Shown here piece after piece: positions 61,997 to 64,000 of a stretch of 64,000 nucleotides of DNA (positions are counted from its first letter, which is position 1; the number at the start of each line of letters is the position of its first letter). Location of the stretch: NCBI RefSeq assembly GCF_021343995.1, contig NZ_JAJTTE010000028.1:34615-98614 (forward strand), read 5' to 3'. Under the pieces are notes generated by a model. The model had not been told where the DNA came from. It was given only the letters and a program-made list of their open reading frames with translations, and did not search any database. Made by a program: the position numbers and the translations under genes. This stretch comes from Pseudonocardia terrae (GTDB lineage Bacteria > Actinomycetota > Actinomycetes > Mycobacteriales > Pseudonocardiaceae).

Positions 61997-63949
61997 GTGC
62001 CCGACAAGGACCTCACCGTCGAGGAGACCCTCGCGCGGCTGCTCCGTCTGTTGGCCACGGAGGCACCCGACGAGGCCTTCCACGGGCTCGCGGAGGCCGT
62101 CGAGGCCCGGGCGCCGGGGCCGGGCCGCGAGACCCTGCTGCACGCGCTGCGGCAGGGCGCGGTCGTCCGGACGAGGCTCCAGCGACGCCGGCGCCGGGAG
62201 AAGGAGACCCAGGCCCTGCTCGAGACCGCCCGCGGGCTGGCCGCGCTCCGGGACGTCGACGAGGCGCTGGAGGCCATCGTCGGCCGGACGCGCCAGCTGC
62301 TGGGCACGGACGCGACGTACCTCGCGCTCGTCGACCCGGAGCGCGGCGACGTCTACATGCGGATCACGCTCGGGACCGTGACGAGGGCGATCGAGTCCGT
62401 ACGGCAACCGAAGGGCAGCGGCGTCGGCGGGCTGATCGTGGCGACCGGCGAACCGTTCGCAACCCGCGACTACCTGGCGGATCCGCGCATCAGCCGGGAT
62501 CCCTCGGTGGCCGACGCGGTCGTGCAGGACGGCATCGTCAGCATGGCCGGCGTGCCGATGCGCCTCGGTGCGGAGGTGATCGGTGCGCTGTTCGTCGCCA
62601 ACCGCCACGAACGCACCTTCGAACGAGACGAGATCGCCCTGCTCTCGGCGCTCGCCGACCACGCGTCGATCGTCATCGAGAACGCGCGGCTGTTCGGCGA
62701 CGCCGAGGCCACCGCGCACCGCCTGCGGGAGGCCAACGACGAGCTCGCCCGGCACGGGGACGCCCTCGAGAGGGCCGGCGCCGCCCACGAGCGGCTGATC
62801 CCGATGGCGCTGCGCCGGGCCGACCTGGCGGACCTCGTCGACACGGTGGCCGAGATGCTCGAAGCCGGGGTCGCCGCCGTCGACCCGGAGGGGGTCGTCC
62901 TCGCCGCGGCGACGCGCCCCGGGCATCCCGGCAGCCTGCCCGACCGGGCGCCCGACGTCGCGGCAGGCATCGCCCCGGACGCGGCCGGCACCGTCCGGCT
63001 CGACGCCACGACCTGGGCCGCACCGATCCGGGCCGGCGGCGAACGCTTCGGCCACCTCGTCCTCCACGTCGAGGGGCCCGTCCCGAGCACCGACGTGCGC
63101 ATCCTGGAACGCGCCGCGCAGACGGCCGCCCTGCTCCAGCTCATGGAGCAGCAGGTGTCGCTGACCGAGCAGCGGCTGCGCGGCGAGGTAGTGGAGGAGC
63201 TGCTCGCCGAGCGCGAACCGGACTGGGCCGCGCTGGAGCGCCGGGCCCGGCGGGCCGGGCCGCGGGCCCTGGACCTGCACCGGCCGCACACCGTCGTGGT
63301 CATGACGGCCGACGACGCCGGGCGACGGTCCCTGCTGCGGGCGGCGAGCGCGCAGGCCGCCCGCAGGGGCGGCATCGCCCTGGAACACGGCGCCCACGTC
63401 GTGGTGCTGCTGCCCGGGGTCGACCCGGCCGTCGCGGCGCGCGAGGTCCCCGAGCAGCTGAGCCGCGCGACGTCGGGCCGGGTCACCGCGGGCGTCGCCG
63501 GTCCCGCCGCCTCGGGGCGCGCGCTGCGTGCCGCGCATCGGGAGGCGGATCGCTGCCACCGCCTGCTGATCGCCCTCGGCCGGGAGGGGCAGGGCGCCAC
63601 CACGGACGAGCTCGGCGCGCTGGGCCTGATCCTCGACGGCACCTCCCGCGCCCAGGTCCGCGCCCTGCTCGCCCAGACGGTCGCCCCGCTGCTGCGCTAC
63701 GACGCGGAGCACGGCGCCGAGCTGCTCCGGACCCTCGACGGCTATTTCGCCGCGGGCCAGAACCCGCGCGCCGCCGCGAAGGCGCTGCAGCTGCACCCGA
63801 ACACGGTCTACCAGCGGATGGAGCGCATCGACCGGGTGCTCGGCCACCGGCGCTGGCGCGAGCCGGACGGTTCCCTGAGCGTCCAGGTCGCCCTTCAGCT
63901 TCACCGCATCCTCGACCACATCCCCCTCGATGACCTCGTGCCCGGCTGA
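61997..63949 (+). CDS. GAF and PucR-type helix-turn-helix transcriptional regulator
   Basis: The 650 aa regulator has a basic coiled segment (55-75), a GAF domain (80-240: VDEALEAIVGRTRQLLGTDATYLALVD, GIVSMAGVPMRLGAEVIGALFVANR) and a middle PucR/CdaR-like region. It ends in a PucR C-terminal helix-turn-helix (LDGYFAAGQNPRAAAKALQLHPNTVYQRMERIDRVLG, about 583-620). Such proteins activate catabolic operons after sensing a small metabolite. A GGAGGTGATTC ribosome site precedes the GTG. It lies 122 bases after the last island gene on the same strand, making it the prime candidate for a pathway activator. Confidence 0.9.
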   Translation: MPDKDLTVEETLARLLRLLATEAPDEAFHGLAEAVEARAPGPGRETLLHALRQGAVVRTRLQRRRRREKETQALLETARGLAALRDVDEALEAIVGRTRQLLGTDATYLALVDPERGDVYMRITLGTVTRAIESVRQPKGSGVGGLIVATGEPFATRDYLADPRISRDPSVADAVVQDGIVSMAGVPMRLGAEVIGALFVANRHERTFERDEIALLSALADHASIVIENARLFGDAEATAHRLREANDELARHGDALERAGAAHERLIPMALRRADLADLVDTVAEMLEAGVAAVDPEGVVLAAATRPGHPGSLPDRAPDVAAGIAPDAAGTVRLDATTWAAPIRAGGERFGHLVLHVEGPVPSTDVRILERAAQTAALLQLMEQQVSLTEQRLRGEVVEELLAEREPDWAALERRARRAGPRALDLHRPHTVVVMTADDAGRRSLLRAASAQAARRGGIALEHGAHVVVLLPGVDPAVAAREVPEQLSRATSGRVTAGVAGPAASGRALRAAHREADRCHRLLIALGREGQGATTDELGALGLILDGTSRAQVRALLAQTVAPLLRYDAEHGAELLRTLDGYFAAGQNPRAAAKALQLHPNTVYQRMERIDRVLGHRRWREPDGSLSVQVALQLHRILDHIPLDDLVPG

Positions 63950-64000
63950 GCCTGGATCCACTGTCGATCTTGGGTCGTGCCGCTAGTTGATCTTTGGCGT

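Noticed and set aside
33569..63949. Reading the island as a biosynthetic gene cluster
   Set aside because: No NRPS, PKS, terpene synthase or RiPP signals; importer and acyl-CoA genes fit catabolism better.

Overview
The window is about 64 kb of very GC-rich DNA with frequent GTG starts, 1-8 base stop/start overlaps and TAnnnT promoters lying very close to start codons. The gene content (F420/LLM oxidoreductases, an NDMA-type alcohol dehydrogenase, a DinB/DUF664 protein, a conservon-type pseudokinase, a Sua5/YciO paralogue) points to an actinomycete, most likely Pseudonocardiaceae (inference from gene content only). No rRNA, tRNA, CRISPR array, prophage or insertion sequence was seen.

Layout. 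0-17 kb: signalling and housekeeping genes: a SpoIIE-type phosphatase lacking half its catalytic core, an RluA pseudouridine synthase, a repeat lipoprotein, an AtuA-like/CoA-transferase pair, a P450, an orphan degenerate kinase, YciO, DinB, an SDR without its catalytic Tyr/Lys, a polysaccharide pyruvyl transferase, a fatty-acid desaturase, a dienelactone hydrolase, an LLM oxidoreductase and a STAS protein. 17-24 kb: a TetR regulator with a perfect palindrome before a heme oxygenase, an alcohol dehydrogenase, a degenerate histidine phosphatase, an SDR, a type II NADH dehydrogenase and a YihY/BrkB membrane protein. 24-30 kb: a divergent carotenoid tailoring cluster (CrtU-like and CruF-like on minus; GT2 and CrtI/CrtD-like on plus), then a CDP-alcohol phosphatidyltransferase, a second BrkB protein and Dps. 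31.5-33.6 kb: a scarred patch where a truncated GAF protein meets a triply frameshifted acyl-CoA synthetase head-on, beside a MerR-type regulator with a repeat-built coiled coil.

33.6-64 kb: a large catabolic island. It holds three LLM flavin oxidoreductases (two of them paralogues of exactly 413 aa), four SDRs (one broken by an internal deletion), two alpha/beta hydrolases, two MDR dehydrogenases, a complete peptide/opine-type ABC importer with three paralogous substrate-binding lipoproteins, a pair of acyl-CoA dehydrogenases coupled to a thiolase-like/OB-fold (DUF35) pair, a fused double CoA-transferase, a TetR regulator and a GAF-PucR activator. Together these read as import of a small amphipathic substrate, flavin-dependent oxygenation, alcohol and ketone oxidation, hydrolysis, CoA transfer, dehydrogenation and retro-aldol or thiolytic cleavage. 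The substrate is unknown. Two distant promoters in the island share a TTGC-N17/18-TAGCGTCCG element, which suggests co-expression. This island is the best candidate in the window for an undescribed system.
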